Assembly: GCA_033032175.1 (NCBI GenBank)
Contig: CM065310.1
Location: 6,882,001-6,946,000 of the forward strand
Source: Saturnia japonica
Lineage: Eukaryota; Arthropoda; Insecta; Lepidoptera; Saturniidae
Length of the DNA stretch: 64,000 bases
Reading direction: 5' to 3'
Of the stretch, positions 1-12,929 are shown piece after piece. The notes beneath the pieces are model-generated. The model did not search any database. It was not told the DNA's origin and worked only from the letters and a program-made list of their open reading frames with translations. The translations under genes were made by a program, and so were the position numbers. The stretch's first letter is position 1. The number at the start of each line of letters is the position of its first letter.

Positions 1-274
1 ATAATTAATGATTAATCATGTGTTCAACAAAAATTACATTCTGGACACCATAAAATATATTTAGTAATATACATATATAAGGAGGTACAGTTCTTAGAAT
101 CTTTAGAACTACTAATGCGATTCTAAAAATTATTTCAATAATATAAATTTTAAAGTACTATGCTTAACATCAAGGACATTGCTGTCAATTTGCTATTTTT
201 TAAAATATTGTAATTAAAGCTAGTTAAATCGTGGGCGATATTATAAAGGAATATGGTTTTCTGATACTATAACT

Positions 275-448
275 GATTATTTTCTAATACTCGCCTAGCT
301 AGCTACAAACTTCGAGTTATAAACCTTTTTTCAAACACCTACCATTACGCCAAGCATCCACGTACTGTTCCATTTCTAAGCTTTCTAAGACTTGAGATTT
401 AAAAGCACTTGAGAGTCATTCCTCCTACTAACTTAGCATAACTTCAGC
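275..448 (+). mobile_element. Decayed SINE fragment (family S1) in copy 1
   Basis: The stretch contains the landmarks 'tctaatactcgcctagctagct' (compare 'taatgcccgcctgg' at 12.67 kb) and 'cacttgagagtcattcctcctact'. The same landmarks occur in order at 12648-12790, 27205-27440, 29640-29790 and 49215-49400, and reversed at 55850-56035. The family resembles tRNA-derived SINEs of Lepidoptera, from memory. A second copy (3448-3621) comes from the tandem duplication. Copy 3 lacks it. Confidence 0.55.
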
Positions 449-1341
449 CAGAATACAGATCATTACTTAGCTAATAAAAAGTAGGATCGTAATCGAACAC
501 AAACTTATAAAAAAATACCTTGTCCTTCAATTCAGCTATATAGTAAAGAAAATTGAAGTTTATATTATTAAACATAAAACTTTCATGTTTAGGAACTTTC
601 GTCAAGTGGAATACAGATGGATTTGTAACGTTAGGCGTGAAATAACTCACTTTGATTAATGATCGTACTAGAAGAATAGCGCTCACAACGCGACGGTTCA
701 CTTGAAAAAATATCTAGTGAATAACGTCTACACCGTCCCTAATTTGTTTCTATCGAGAATGTCGATAGAGGCCTTGATAGAATCAACTGTAATCGACGAG
801 AGCCTATTTTTATTTGAATACTTTCGTATAGTAACATTCTTCGACCTTCTAGAATGCTGATCAATTTTCATTGTAATTCATATGAATACTTCATATTTAA
901 TTTCAGATTTTTTTAAATCGTAGTATCAACCGCTATGAAGATATTTTTACATTATTTATTTAAAATTTTATAGAGGACATGGCGTTTTTCTTTATGTATA
1001 TTATTTGTAAATGTACTAAGAGCTTATTCGAATTTTCATTTACCTCTACGGTTAAATTTATAATGCCAATAATGTATCTTTTATGTAGAGTAAGAAATAA
1101 GCAATACGCGCGGCACACTAACCTGGTATTTATTTACTATAATAATTATAGTATGTTATACATTGACTAAAATATCTTTAATTTAAACATTGAGGCATTA
1201 TGTACTACGTAATAAAGCAGAACAAAAATTGTGCTCCACTTGATACCGCGGGGCGTGGGCTACGCGTGCATTAATACAATAAAATTTACTGATAAAATAT
1301 AACTCTGCCTGTATTTATCGAGTTTTTAATCACTATTTCAG

Positions 1342-1430
1342 TGCACATGAAGGCATTAATGAAGTAAAATTTAGCACTCAAGTAGTAGTCCCGAAGCTAG
1401 TAGCTCCAAAGCCTCGAAGAGGCCGACCAT
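1342..1430 (+). CDS. Candidate internal exon with AT-hook-like end, repeat copy 1
   Basis: The 89-nt segment lies between a pyrimidine-containing acceptor (ttttaatcactatttcag) and a consensus donor (GTAAGT at 1431). Only one frame is open across it. It starts with the last base of a codon and ends with the first base of one, giving 29 full codons that end in Lys-Pro-Arg-Arg-Gly-Arg-Pro. Gly-Arg-Pro flanked by basic residues is the core of an AT-hook, a minor-groove DNA-binding motif. The exon has no start or stop, so it would be an internal exon of a gene whose other exons I cannot place. Splice sites and open frame are seen; DNA binding is inferred. It could also be a chance open frame. Confidence 0.45.
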
Positions 1431-2599
1431 GTAAGTTTTAAATAAGCTCAGTAGGTTTAGGTATTGATTGTTTAAGTTTACCTGTTTTACATTTTTTTCT
1501 TCTTTTCTCTCGAATCGTACACAAATACGTACACCTACCTGCAATTGTTGTTGTTATTTCACAAACCCCTGAGATTTAAAACACTACAGCATTAAAATAA
1601 AACCATAACTTTTATTTCTTTGATAAACATATTTATTCACAAATAAAACAACTTAATATGTTCCTAGTTTACAAAATAATTTTATTTTCTATTGCACCTG
1701 GAAAATCTTATCAATGCAAACATCGAGTGCACTTCATCTTACGTACACTCAAATAAAGAGTGCTTGATATCAGAAGCTTCTAGCTTTGATTTGAGAATAA
1801 CGTTCAGTTTTACCGTATACGGCTACAAAATGTAATTTTTTTTATTTGATTTATTGTATCATATAGATTTTTGATTTTATACATTTGCGTTTGAGAATAC
1901 ATACATTACTACTTTTTTGTCAAATCATGGGTGGGTACTTATTTTAATCGTTATGAAAAAAAGTTATTTTTACACATTGCAATAAAATGTCTACACTGTG
2001 ATTGCTTGCTAAACCTTTTGTGTTGGAGACAGACAAACCCGATGTTATTTTTAAAAATGCTGTAGTAAGGACATCTAGAAATAAACTTATTTATGTTACT
2101 AATGAATGTTGAAATCGATTATTCATTTTTTTACTTTTATTTTTCCAATTATTTTATTGATTTATTTCGGGATTTTTTGTTCAATAAATTATTTTTGTGT
2201 AAGTTAAAAATCATTTTGATCGCGTCAAAGGAGTATCTATATCTTCTAATGCACGTACATGACATACGCAATTAGATGGAACCATTTTTTCAAAGGCCAT
2301 TATAGTGACAACACTGTGACTGCCGACGACCATCAACGGTTGATCCTTAAACGCGATAAATCAAAAGTAAATATAATGCTTAGCTTGAATATTAAACGAA
2401 GTGTCTTTGTTCTAGATCGCACTTTTTGAAATGGCCATTAAAAGCCTTCATAACGCATAACTTTTCAGTCTATTTAAAGACACAGCTGGTTTCTAGAAGT
2501 TTTGTCTCGCTTCACATAAAGTAGTTTTTCAATAATGCCCACCGAGTTTTGAGTTCAGTGGTCAGGAGTTTTTCATTAGTTTTTCAATATGGCACCCGC

Positions 2600-2880
2600 T
2601 GACGTCACTATTCGCGAGGAATAAACTAAAAGGCAGCGAAAAATATTTATACATATATATTTTTTCCAAAAGTTTCATAGTTTGTGGTTAAAGTCATTGG
2701 TCACACGTGCAAGTGACTAACTATAAACACGAAAATTGCACAGTGAGAATAAAGTTATCGTGACTTCTTGCTACAATGTTGACTGTTATCCAATAGTTAT
2801 AATATTATATTTTAAACATACAATTATACTACTGCCTCTTTGGTCACACGGTCCAACTGACTAACTATAACCATGAAAGT
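2600..2880 (+). promoter_or_regulatory. Promoter-like cluster in repeat copy 1 (CRE, TATA-like, E-box)
   Basis: A full palindromic CRE (TGACGTCA, 2600-2607) is followed about 40 bases later by a TATA-like stretch (tatttatacatatatat). Next come two imperfect copies of a 40-base motif (2696-2740 and 2841-2880) that share 'ggtcacac' and 'gactaactata'. The first holds a CACGTG E-box (2704-2709). The same block recurs in copies 2 and 3 (CRE at 5772 and 9227). The motifs are seen; promoter activity is inference, and no gene start is evident downstream. Confidence 0.25.
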
Positions 2881-3173
2881 AGTCTAAAGAGAATTAAGTC
2901 TCAACGGCAAACAAAATAAGCGAATTGTTTAAATTTAAAATCTGTAGTCTTTTATTTCAACAGCTTCACTTGGTAGTAAGTATCCATTTCATTATAGGAT
3001 TAGTTATGTTAATTGTGAAGTTATGTCTATATCAAATTTTTTTATACAATAAGCAATATTTTAATCAATTCATGCGATCTTACACACATAATAGTAATTG
3101 GAGATAATTGGCACAACGTTTGGAATAACGTTACTTTATGTGATTAGTTGTAAAATTTTATGTTTTTCAATGT

Positions 3174-6100
3174 ATAATTAATGATTAATCATGTGTTCAA
3201 CAAAAATTACATTCTGGACACCATAAAATATATTTAGTAATATACATATATAAGGAGGTACAGTTCTTAGAATCTTTAGAACTACTAATGCGATTCTAAA
3301 AATTATTTCAATAATATAAATTTTAAAGTACTATGCTTAACATCAAGGACATTGCTGTCAATTTGCTATTTTTTAAAATATTGTAATTAAAGCTAGTTAA
3401 ATCGTGGGCGATATTATAAAGGAATATGGTTTTCTGATACTATAACTGATTATTTTCTAATACTCGCCTAGCTAGCTACAAACTTCGAGTTATAAACCTT
3501 TTTTCAAACACCTACCATTACGCCAAGCATCCACGTACTGTTCCATTTCTAAGCTTTCTAAGACTTGAGATTTAAAAGCACTTGAGAGTCATTCCTCCTA
3601 CTAACTTAGCATAACTTCAGCCAGAATACAGATCATTACTTAGCTAATAAAAAGTAGGATCGTAATCGAACACAAACTTATAAAAAAATACCTTGTCCTT
3701 CAATTCAGCTATATAGTAAAGAAAATTGAAGTTTATATTATTAAACATAAAACTTTCATGTTTAGGAACTTTCGTCAAGTGGAATACAGATGGATTTGTA
3801 ACGTTAGGCGTGAAATAACTCACTTTGATTAATGATCGTACTAGAAGAATAGCGCTCACAACGCGACGGTTCACTTGAAAAAATATCTAGTGAATAACGT
3901 CTACACCGTCCCTAATTTGTTTCTATCGAGAATGTCGATAGAGGCCTTGATAGAATCAACTGTAATCGACGAGAGCATATTTTTATTTGAATACTTTCGT
4001 ATAGTAACATTCTTCGACCTTCTAGAATGCTGATCAATTTTCATTGTAATTCATATGAATACTTCATATTTAATTTCAGATTTTTTTAAATCGTAGTATC
4101 AACCGCTATGAAGATATTTTTACATTATTTATTTAAAATTTTATAGAGGACATGGCGTTTTTCTTTATGTATATTATTTGTAAATGTACTAAGAGCTTAT
4201 TCGAATTTTCATTTACCTCTACGGTTAAATTTATAATGCCAATAATGTATCTTTTATGTAGAGTAAGAAATAAGCAATACGCGCGGCACACTAACCTGGT
4301 ATTTATTTACTATAATAATTATAGTATGTTATACATTGACTAAAATATCTTTAATTTAAACATTGAGGCATTATGTACTACGTAATAAAGCAGAACAAAA
4401 ATTGTGCTCCACTTGATACCGCGGGGCGTGGGCTACGCGTGCATTAATACAATAAAATTTACTGATAAAATATAACTCTGCCTGTATTTATCGAGTTTTT
4501 AATCACTATTTCAGTGCACATGAAGGCATTAATGAAGTAAAATTTAGCACTCAAGTAGTAGTCCCGAAGCTAGTAGCTCCAAAGCCTCGAAGAGGCCGAC
4601 CATGTAAGTTTTAAATAAGCTCAGTAGGTTTAGGTATTGATTGTTTAAGTTTACCTGTTTTACATTTTTTTCTTCTTTTCTCTCGAATCGTACACAAATA
4701 CGTACACCTACCTGCAATTGTTGTTGTTATTTCACAAACCCCTGAGATTTAAAACACTACAGCATTAAAATAAAACCATAACTTTTATTTCTTTGATAAA
4801 CATATTTATTCACAAATAAAACAACTTAATATGTTCCTAGTTTACAAAATAATTTTATTTTCTATTGCACCTGGAAAATCTTATCAATGCAAACATCGAG
4901 TGCACTTCATCTTACGTACACTCAAATAAAGAGTGCTTGATATCAGAAGCTTCTAGCTTTGATTTGAGAATAACGTTCAGTTTTACCGTATACGGCTACA
5001 AAATGTAATTTTTTTTATTTGATTTATTGTATCATATAGATTTTTGATTTTATACATTTGCGTTTGAGAATACATACATTACTACTTTTTTGTCAAATCA
5101 TGGGTGGGTACTTATTTTAATCGTTATGAAAAAAAGTTATTTTTACACATTGCAATAAAATGTCTACACTGTGATTGCTTGCTAAACCTTTTGTGTTGGA
5201 GACAGACAAACCCGATGTTATTTTTAAAAATGCTGTAGTAAGGACATCTAGAAATAAACTTATTTATGTTACTAATGAATGTTGAAATCGATTATTCATT
5301 TTTTTACTTTTATTTTTCCAATTATTTTATTGATTTATTTCGGGATTTTTTGTTCAATAAATTATTTTTGTGTAAGTTAAAAATCATTTTGATCGCGTCA
5401 AAGGAGTATCTATATCTTCTAATGCACGTACATGACATACGCAATTAGATGGAACCATTTTTTCAAAGGCCATTATAGTGACAACACTGTGACTGCCGAC
5501 GACCATCAACGGTTGATCCTTAAACGCGATAAATCAAAAGTAAATATAATGCTTAGCTTGAATATTAAACGAAGTGTCTTTGTTCTAGATCGCACTTTTT
5601 GAAATGACCATTAAAAGCCTTCATAACGCATAACTTTTCAGTCTATTTAAAGACACAGCTGGTTTCTAGAAGTTTTGTCTCGCTTCACATAAAGTAGTTT
5701 TTCAATAACGCCCACCGAGTTTTGAGTTCAGTGGTCGGAGTTTTTCATTAGTTTTTCAATATGGCACCCGCTGACGTCACTATTCGCGAGGAATAAACTA
5801 AAAGGCAGCGAAAAATATTTATACATATATATTTTTTCCAAAAGTTTCATAGTTTGTGGTTAAAGTCATTGGTCACACGTGCAAGTGACTAACTATAAAC
5901 ACGAAAATTGCACAGTGAGAATAAAGTTATCGTGACTTCTTGCTACAATGTTGACTGTTATCCAATAGTTATAATATTATATTTTAAACATACAATTATA
6001 CTACTGCCTCTTTGGTCACACGGTCCAACTGACTAACTATAACCATGAAAGTAGTCTAAAGAGAATTAAGTCTCAACGGCAAACAAAATAAGCGAATTGT

Positions 6101-7170
6101 TTAAATTTAAAATCTGTAGTCTTTTATTTCAACAGCTTCACTTGGTAGTAAGTATCCATTTCATTATAGGATTAGTTATGTTAATTGTGAATGATCGACT
6201 ATTGACGAGTATCATTTACTCATATCTTATTAGATGCACAAGCAATGTTACGGGTGAGTGTTATGGGCAACCGCCTATGGTCTCTCGGTACAAGAGGCGT
6301 CACGCCTCTAAGATTTCATATAGCAGAAGTAGCAAGCAAATGCCATTGGCCCCGCGCATAGTAATGTGAGCCACTTAGAATAGTTATTGTAATAAAAATT
6401 TATATAAATAAGTGCATTTGACTGTACTAAATTATAAAACTGTATAAAACTCTAGAGATTCTTCTTTGCACGTCTGTTTGTTTGAAATGCTTATAATCTC
6501 TGGAACTGCCAGTCAGATTTTATTTTTATTGCATTTTATAGCATATTTACTGAAGAAGGTTATATAGCTAATCTTGACGCTACGATTCTAAGGAACGTAG
6601 CAGTAACCATTAACATCAAGCAATCTGACAAGACGTAAGCTAGCACGGGAAGTGAGAACAACGATACCACACGGGTGAATTGGTAGCAGCGCGATGTAAT
6701 TTGGTCGAATAAATTTGACATGATGGAAACCATGTGGTACAGCTTACTAGATTTAATTAAGTGAATAGAATCGATAAATTTGATAAAGATATGAATACAT
6801 CACCTAAGTCATTAAATATTTTATTGCACTGTAAATGATAACTACGTACTGATTACTCAACGACAGCTAATTCCACCACTCCTTACAAAGAACTTACTAT
6901 TGCATACGTCCCAAGTAGTTCGTTATTTTATTATATTTCAATTATTTAATATGTATTTTTATTTCGTTTTAAAAAAAAAGTATTGTATATTTTTCGTTCT
7001 AAATGTGTAAACGATTTGAAGTATCTTGATTAGATTAGGACAGAGATAATACAAGTAAAAGTAGATAACGAAATTCGTAACCAAACAAACAAAAAAACAA
7101 ACGGACATACTACAAAGTGAGTCTGTGTTGTCATCCAATTTTAACAGTGTTCATAATTTGAAGTCACTCA
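3174..7170. repeat. Tandem triplication, copy 2, with the long tail
   Basis: Bases 3174-6191 match copy 1 (1-3019). From 6192 the sequence leaves copy 1 and enters a 979-base tail (6192-7170) that copy 3 shares. The stretch 3716-7170 is repeated as 7171-10625, a period of 3455. This makes copy 2 the bridge between two overlapping duplications of different length. I see no gene in the tail and do not recognise its origin. Confidence 0.95.
4515..4603 (+). CDS. Candidate AT-hook exon, repeat copy 2
   Basis: This is the second copy of the 89-nt exon candidate at 1342-1430, with acceptor and GTAAGT donor preserved. Because 89 is not a multiple of three and the entry and exit phases differ, two copies cannot be spliced in series without a frameshift. 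At most one copy could be used per transcript, or the extra copies are inactive. Confidence 0.42.
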
Positions 7171-10100
7171 GTAAAGAAAATTGAAGTTTATATTATTAAA
7201 CATAAAACTTTCATGTTTAGGAACTTTCGTCAAGTGGAATACAGATGGATTTGTAACGTTAGGCGTGAAATAACTCACTTTGATTAATGATCGTACTAGA
7301 AGAATAGCGCTCACAACGCGACGGTTCACTTGAAAAAATATCTAGTGAATAACGTCTACACCGTCCCTAATTTGTTTCTATCGAGAATGTCGATAGAGGC
7401 CTTGATAGAATCAACTGTAATCGACGAGAGCATATTTTTATTTGAATACTTTCGTATAGTAACATTCTTCGACCTTCTAGAATGCTGATCAATTTTCATT
7501 GTAATTCATATGAATACTTCATATTTAATTTCAGATTTTTTTAAATCGTAGTATCAACCGCTATGAAGATATTTTTACATTATTTATTTAAAATTTTATA
7601 GAGGACATGGCGTTTTTCTTTATGTATATTATTTGTAAATGTACTAAGAGCTTATTCGAATTTTCATTTACCTCTACGGTTAAATTTATAATGCCAATAA
7701 TGTATCTTTTATGTAGAGTAAGAAATAAGCAATACGCGCGGCACACTAACCTGGTATTTATTTACTATAATAATTATAGTATGTTATACATTGACTAAAA
7801 TATCTTTAATTTAAACATTGAGGCATTATGTACTACGTAATAAAGCAGAACAAAAATTGTGCTCCACTTGATACCGCGGGGCGTGGGCTACGCGTGCATT
7901 AATACAATAAAATTTACTGATAAAATATAACTCTGCCTGTATTTATCGAGTTTTTAATCACTATTTCAGTGCACATGAAGGCATTAATGAAGTAAAATTT
8001 AGCACTCAAGTAGTAGTCCCGAAGCTAGTAGCTCCAAAGCCTCGAAGAGGCCGACCATGTAAGTTTTAAATAAGCTCAGTAGGTTTAGGTATTGATTGTT
8101 TAAGTTTACCTGTTTTACATTTTTTTCTTCTTTTCTCTCGAATCGTACACAAATACGTACACCTACCTGCAATTGTTGTTGTTATTTCACAAACCCCTGA
8201 GATTTAAAACACTACAGCATTAAAATAAAACCATAACTTTTATTTCTTTGATAAACATATTTATTCACAAATAAAACAACTTAATATGTTCCTAGTTTAC
8301 AAAATAATTTTATTTTCTATTGCACCTGGAAAATCTTATCAATGCAAACATCGAGTGCACTTCATCTTACGTACACTCAAATAAAGAGTGCTTGATATCA
8401 GAAGCTTCTAGCTTTGATTTGAGAATAACGTTCAGTTTTACCGTATACGGCTACAAAATGTAATTTTTTTTATTTGATTTATTGTATCATATAGATTTTT
8501 GATTTTATACATTTGCGTTTGAGAATACATACATTACTACTTTTTTGTCAAATCATGGGTGGGTACTTATTTTAATCGTTATGAAAAAAAGTTATTTTTA
8601 CACATTGCAATAAAATGTCTACACTGTGATTGCTTGCTAAACCTTTTGTGTTGGAGACAGACAAACCCGATGTTATTTTTAAAAATGCTGTAGTAAGGAC
8701 ATCTAGAAATAAACTTATTTATGTTACTAATGAATGTTGAAATCGATTATTCATTTTTTTACTTTTATTTTTCCAATTATTTTATTGATTTATTTCGGGA
8801 TTTTTTGTTCAATAAATTATTTTTGTGTAAGTTAAAAATCATTTTGATCGCGTCAAAGGAGTATCTATATCTTCTAATGCACGTACATGACATACGCAAT
8901 TAGATGGAACCATTTTTTCAAAGGCCATTATAGTGACAACACTGTGACTGCCGACGACCATCAACGGTTGATCCTTAAACGCGATAAATCAAAAGTAAAT
9001 ATAATGCTTAGCTTGAATATTAAACGAAGTGTCTTTGTTCTAGATCGCACTTTTTGAAATGGCCATTAAAAGCCTTCATAACGCATAACTTTTCAGTCTA
9101 TTTAAAGACACAGCTGGTTTCTAGAAGTTTTGTCTCGCTTCACATAAAGTAGTTTTTCAATAATGCCCACCGAGTTTTGAGTTCAGTGGTCAGAGTTTTT
9201 CATTAGTTTTTCAATATGGCACCCGCTGACGTCACTATTCGCGAGGAATAAACTAAAAGGCAGCGAAAAATATTTATACATATATATTTTTTCCAAAAGT
9301 TTCATAGTTTGTGGTTAAAGTCATTGGTCACACGTGCAAGTGACTAACTATAAACACGAAAATTGCACAGTGAGAATAAAGTTATCGTGACTTCTTGCTA
9401 CAATGTTGACTGTTATCCAATAGTTATAATATTATATTTTAAACATACAATTATACTACTGCCTCTTTGGTCACACGGTCCAACTGACTAACTATAACCA
9501 TGAAAGTAGTCTAAAGAGAATTAAGTCTCAACGGCAAACAAAATAAGCGAATTGTTTAAATTTAAAATCTGTAGTCTTTTATTTCAACAGCTTCACTTGG
9601 TAGTAAGTATCCATTTCATTATAGGATTAGTTATGTTAATTGTGAATGATCGACTATTGACGAGTATCATTTACTCATATCTTATTAGATGCACAAGCAA
9701 TGTTACGGGTGAGTGTTATGGGCAACCGCCTATGGTCTCTCGGTACAAGAGGCGTCACGCCTCTAAGATTTCATATAGCAGAAGTAGCAAGCAAATGCCA
9801 TTGGCCCCGCGCATAGTAATGTGAGCCACTTAGAATAGTTATTGTAATAAAAATTTATATAAATAAGTGCATTTGACTGTACTAAATTATAAAACTGTAT
9901 AAAACTCTAGAGATTCTTCTTTGCACGTCTGTTTGTTTGAAATGCTTATAATCTCTGGAACTGCCAGTCAGATTTTATTTTTATTGCATTTTATAGCATA
10001 TTTACTGAAGAAGGTTATATAGCTAATCTTGACGCTACGATTCTAAGGAACGTAGCAGTAACCATTAACATCAAGCAATCTGACAAGACGTAAGCTAGCA

Positions 10101-10625
10101 CGGGAAGTGAGAACAACGATACCACACGGGTGAATTGGTAGCAGCGCGATGTAATTTGGTCGAATAAATTTGACATGATGGAAACCATGTGGTACAGCTT
10201 ACTAGATTTAATTAAGTGAATAGAATCGATAAATTTGATAAAGATATGAATACATCACCTAAGTCATTAAATATTTTATTGCACTGTAAATGATAACTAC
10301 GTACTGATTACTCAACGACAGCTAATTCCACCACTCCTTACAAAGAACTTACTATTGCATACGTCCCAAGTAGTTCGTTATTTTATTATATTTCAATTAT
10401 TTAATATGTATTTTTATTTCGTTTTAAAAAAAAAGTATTGTATATTTTTCGTTCTAAATGTGTAAACGATTTGAAGTATCTTGATTAGATTAGGACAGAG
10501 ATAATACAAGTAAAAGTAGATAACGAAATTCGTAACCAAACAAACAAAAAAACAAACGGACATACTACAAAGTGAGTCTGTGTTGTCATCCAATTTTAAC
10601 AGTGTTCATAATTTGAAGTCACTCA
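7171..10625. repeat. Tandem triplication, copy 3 (period 3455, starts inside the unit)
   Basis: The copy begins abruptly at the base equivalent to 3716 of copy 2 and runs to 10625, where the shared tail ends and unrelated sequence begins. The join at 7170/7171 shows at most one shared base, so the breakpoint has almost no homology. The head of the unit (equivalent to 3174-3715) is missing. At several sites where copies 1 and 2 differ, copy 3 matches one or the other (copy 2 near 817, copy 1 near 2427 and 2538), which suggests copying between units or independent errors. Confidence 0.93.
7970..8058 (+). CDS. Candidate AT-hook exon, repeat copy 3
   Basis: Third copy of the same exon candidate, with acceptor AG at 7968-7969 and donor GTAAGT from 8059. 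It is the closest copy to the downstream unique sequence, so if the host gene runs to the right this copy has the shortest path to later exons. I found no convincing partner exon. Confidence 0.42.
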
Positions 10626-11514
10626 TTAGAATTAAAAAAAAGAATCAATAACAAAATTAGAAATTCACCCGAATAGACATCCAAGAAAGGGAGTCAATAA
10701 AAACGTAGTAAAATAGGTCACCTACCTATAAGTCCTAAACGTCCTAATTCCTAATTCCTAATTCCTAAGTCCTAATTTTTATCGTGTATAAGAGGGCCCA
10801 GCAAAATTTATTTTGCCCACATCAAGTTTATGTCTTTTCCCCCCTAAACTCAATAAAAATTGACTCGCTAGATTTAATAGTCAGATATATTGATTTCTAC
10901 AGCCTTGCGGCAATTATAATTTCCATTAAATTAATTTATAAATACAATAATGTCATATGTCTGTGCATCTCTCTAATCAGCCAGCATCTACTGATTCTAT
11001 TTTAAGATTTTAAATAAAGTTGTACAATAAGTAACAAAAAATTTAAGATATAATAAACGGAAAGGTGGAAGAATGTGCAGGAAATGAAATACAAACACAC
11101 CTGTGATCCTTACTTCAACATTTCGCACGATACGATCTACGAGTGCAGCTTGGCTGTATATTATTGATTCCACAACGATTCTGTGATTGATTCCTTTCCT
11201 ATTTTTAAGATCGAAATATAGTATAGATATATTTTTCCATTTGAAACTGCTACGGTTAACATTTTTAGTTAAACTAAATGAGATAACAATAGTACTTAGG
11301 GTGACTGTGTAAATGATGTAAATACATCAGTGTATTCACCTAATTATTGCAAAACTTAAGCTTCGATGAACTCCCAGATTGCAGATTAGTGTGTCACAAC
11401 TCAACAAACATAACATCAAAACTACATATTATAATGTAAAATAATGATGACACATAGAATCAGAATCAATGAAGATAAAGTATCATTCAAAAAAGTATAA
11501 ATACATCTATAAAT
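10626..11514. other. Intergenic, unique sequence with a short CCTAATT repeat
   Basis: After the triplication the sequence becomes unique and AT-rich. At about 10733-10780 there is a short array of 'cctaatt/cctaagt' units. No gene or known repeat is recognised here; the open frame at 10784-11005 looks like chance in AT-rich DNA. Confidence 0.6.
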
Positions 11515-12632
11515 GCTCTAGAAGCTGGCGTTCCCCAAGGCGGCATTCTTTCTCCGTTACTTTTTTCTATTTTTATAAACTTACTTACACCTATTTTACA
11601 ATCCCACTACCATCTCTATGCTGATGACCTGCAATTGTATCTGCATTGCGAAATAAAGAATCTTCCTTCTATAGTCAATAATTTAAACAAGGACCTCTCA
11701 AGTTTACTTTCCTGGTCTGAATCTTACGGGATTTATGTTAATCCAACTAAGTGTCAATCCATTATAATTGGTAGCTCAAAACAGCTTGCTAAAATAGACT
11801 TTAATTCGTTGACTCCTCTTCAATACAATAGATGTACCATTCCTTACTCAACTACGGTGAAAAATCTTGGTATCATTTTCGATACTAAATTATGCTGGGC
11901 AGACCAAGTCAAGGAAGTTAGAAGAAAATTTTATGCTTCTCTTCATTCTCTCATGCGTTTGAAAAACTTTCTTCCTGTTAATACTAAGATTTCCCTAGTA
12001 AATACTCTTCTTCTACCACTTCTGGATTATGCAGACGTTGCTTACTTGGACCTCTCAGAAGATCTCTTATATAAATTTGATCGTCTACTCAATAACTGTA
12101 TCCGTTTCATCTTCCGTCTTCGGAAGTTTGATCATATTTCTGAATACCGAGCCATGTTGAAATGGCTACCTATTCGGCAACGTAGGAATATAAGAATACT
12201 TTGTCTTCTTTTCTCCGTACTTAATAATCCCAAATCCTCTAAATATTTAAAAACACTTTTTCAATCTCTCGCGGATACGCATAATAGACAGCTGAGGTCT
12301 TCTGATTCTTTAATTCTCAGTATACCAAGTCATCATACTAATTTCCGCGACCAATCCTTCGCCGTTACAGCAGCACGACTGTGGAATTCGCTTTCTATCA
12401 ATATCCAACTGGCCAACTCTCGAAATTCCTTCAAGTATTCGCTACGTAGGTTTTACTTGGAGCAATTGAATACTTCTTTATAATATATAATCTTAATAAT
12501 CGTTATAATCTTTTTTTTTTACTTAACATTATGCACACCTTTCATATACCTTTCCCTTGCTCCCTTGGAAGACTGGCAGAGAATGCTTTTTAGCATTAAG
12601 TCCTCCATTTGTACTTTTTTTTTTGTGCAATA
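11515..12632 (+). mobile_element. 5'-truncated non-LTR retrotransposon, reverse transcriptase end
   Basis: The frame 11515-12483 is open with no internal stop and begins inside a reverse transcriptase. It shows Gly-Val-Pro-Gln-Gly-Gly-Ile-Leu-Ser-Pro (RT block 4/B' region), then Tyr-Ala-Asp-Asp-Leu (the catalytic Asp pair) about 30 residues later, then the thumb and C-terminal region ending with an Ala-Ala-Arg-Leu-Trp-Asn-Ser-Leu motif common in CR1/L2/Jockey-type LINEs. The fingers, endonuclease and ORF1 are missing, as expected from 5' truncation during target-primed reverse transcription. The 3' UTR runs to about 12632 and ends with 'tttgtgcaataa' rather than a long poly(A). The clade is uncertain. 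The intact 320-codon frame suggests fairly recent insertion, but the element cannot be active. Confidence 0.88.
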
Positions 12633-12647
12633 ATCGTGATGAAATTA

Positions 12648-12790
12648 TAGCATGGAGGTAATTTTCTAATGCCCGCCTGGATAGCTACCTCCTTTTAGTT
12701 GAAGCTGTATTGCCAAACACCAAAAGATATGTTCCGGCAGCTGCACTTGAAAGCTAGTCCACCCACTACGCTTAGCATGATGCCAGCTTT
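12648..12790 (+). mobile_element. SINE fragment (family S1)
   Basis: It carries 'taatgcccgcctggatagct', 'gttccggcagctgcacttga' and 'cttagcatgatgccag', the hallmarks shared by the S1 copies in this window. The tRNA-like head is missing, so this is the 3' half only. Confidence 0.6.
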
Positions 12791-12929
12791 AGATACATCT
12801 TCATTTAATATCAGTTGGGATTTTGGCCAAACGCTAAACCTATAGGCTAAAGAATAATAAAAAATAATCATAAAACAAAACAGTTCAGATAATTATAATA
12901 TTATGTTTAGTATTTAGGTAATCTTATCC

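Larger units (their letters stand above)
1..3173. repeat. Tandem triplication, copy 1 (period 3173)
   Basis: The sequence from base 1 starts again at 3174 with almost no change, so the period is exactly 3173. The copy is cut by the window edge, so the array may continue to the left. Bases 1-3019 match copy 2. Bases 3020-3173 are a tail found only here. Differences from copy 2 are a few single-base changes (near 817, 2427 and 2538) and one extra base near 2567. The copy holds a decayed SINE piece (275-448), an AT-hook exon candidate (1342-1430) and a promoter-like stretch (2600-2880). The small AT-rich ORFs inside it look non-coding. Confidence 0.95.

Noticed and set aside
471..701. Minus-strand 76-codon ORF, and the plus-strand 60-90 codon ORFs, repeated in the triplication
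   Set aside because: Their repetition reflects the DNA duplication, not selection. Composition is typical of translated AT-rich DNA, and no promoter or splice context was seen.
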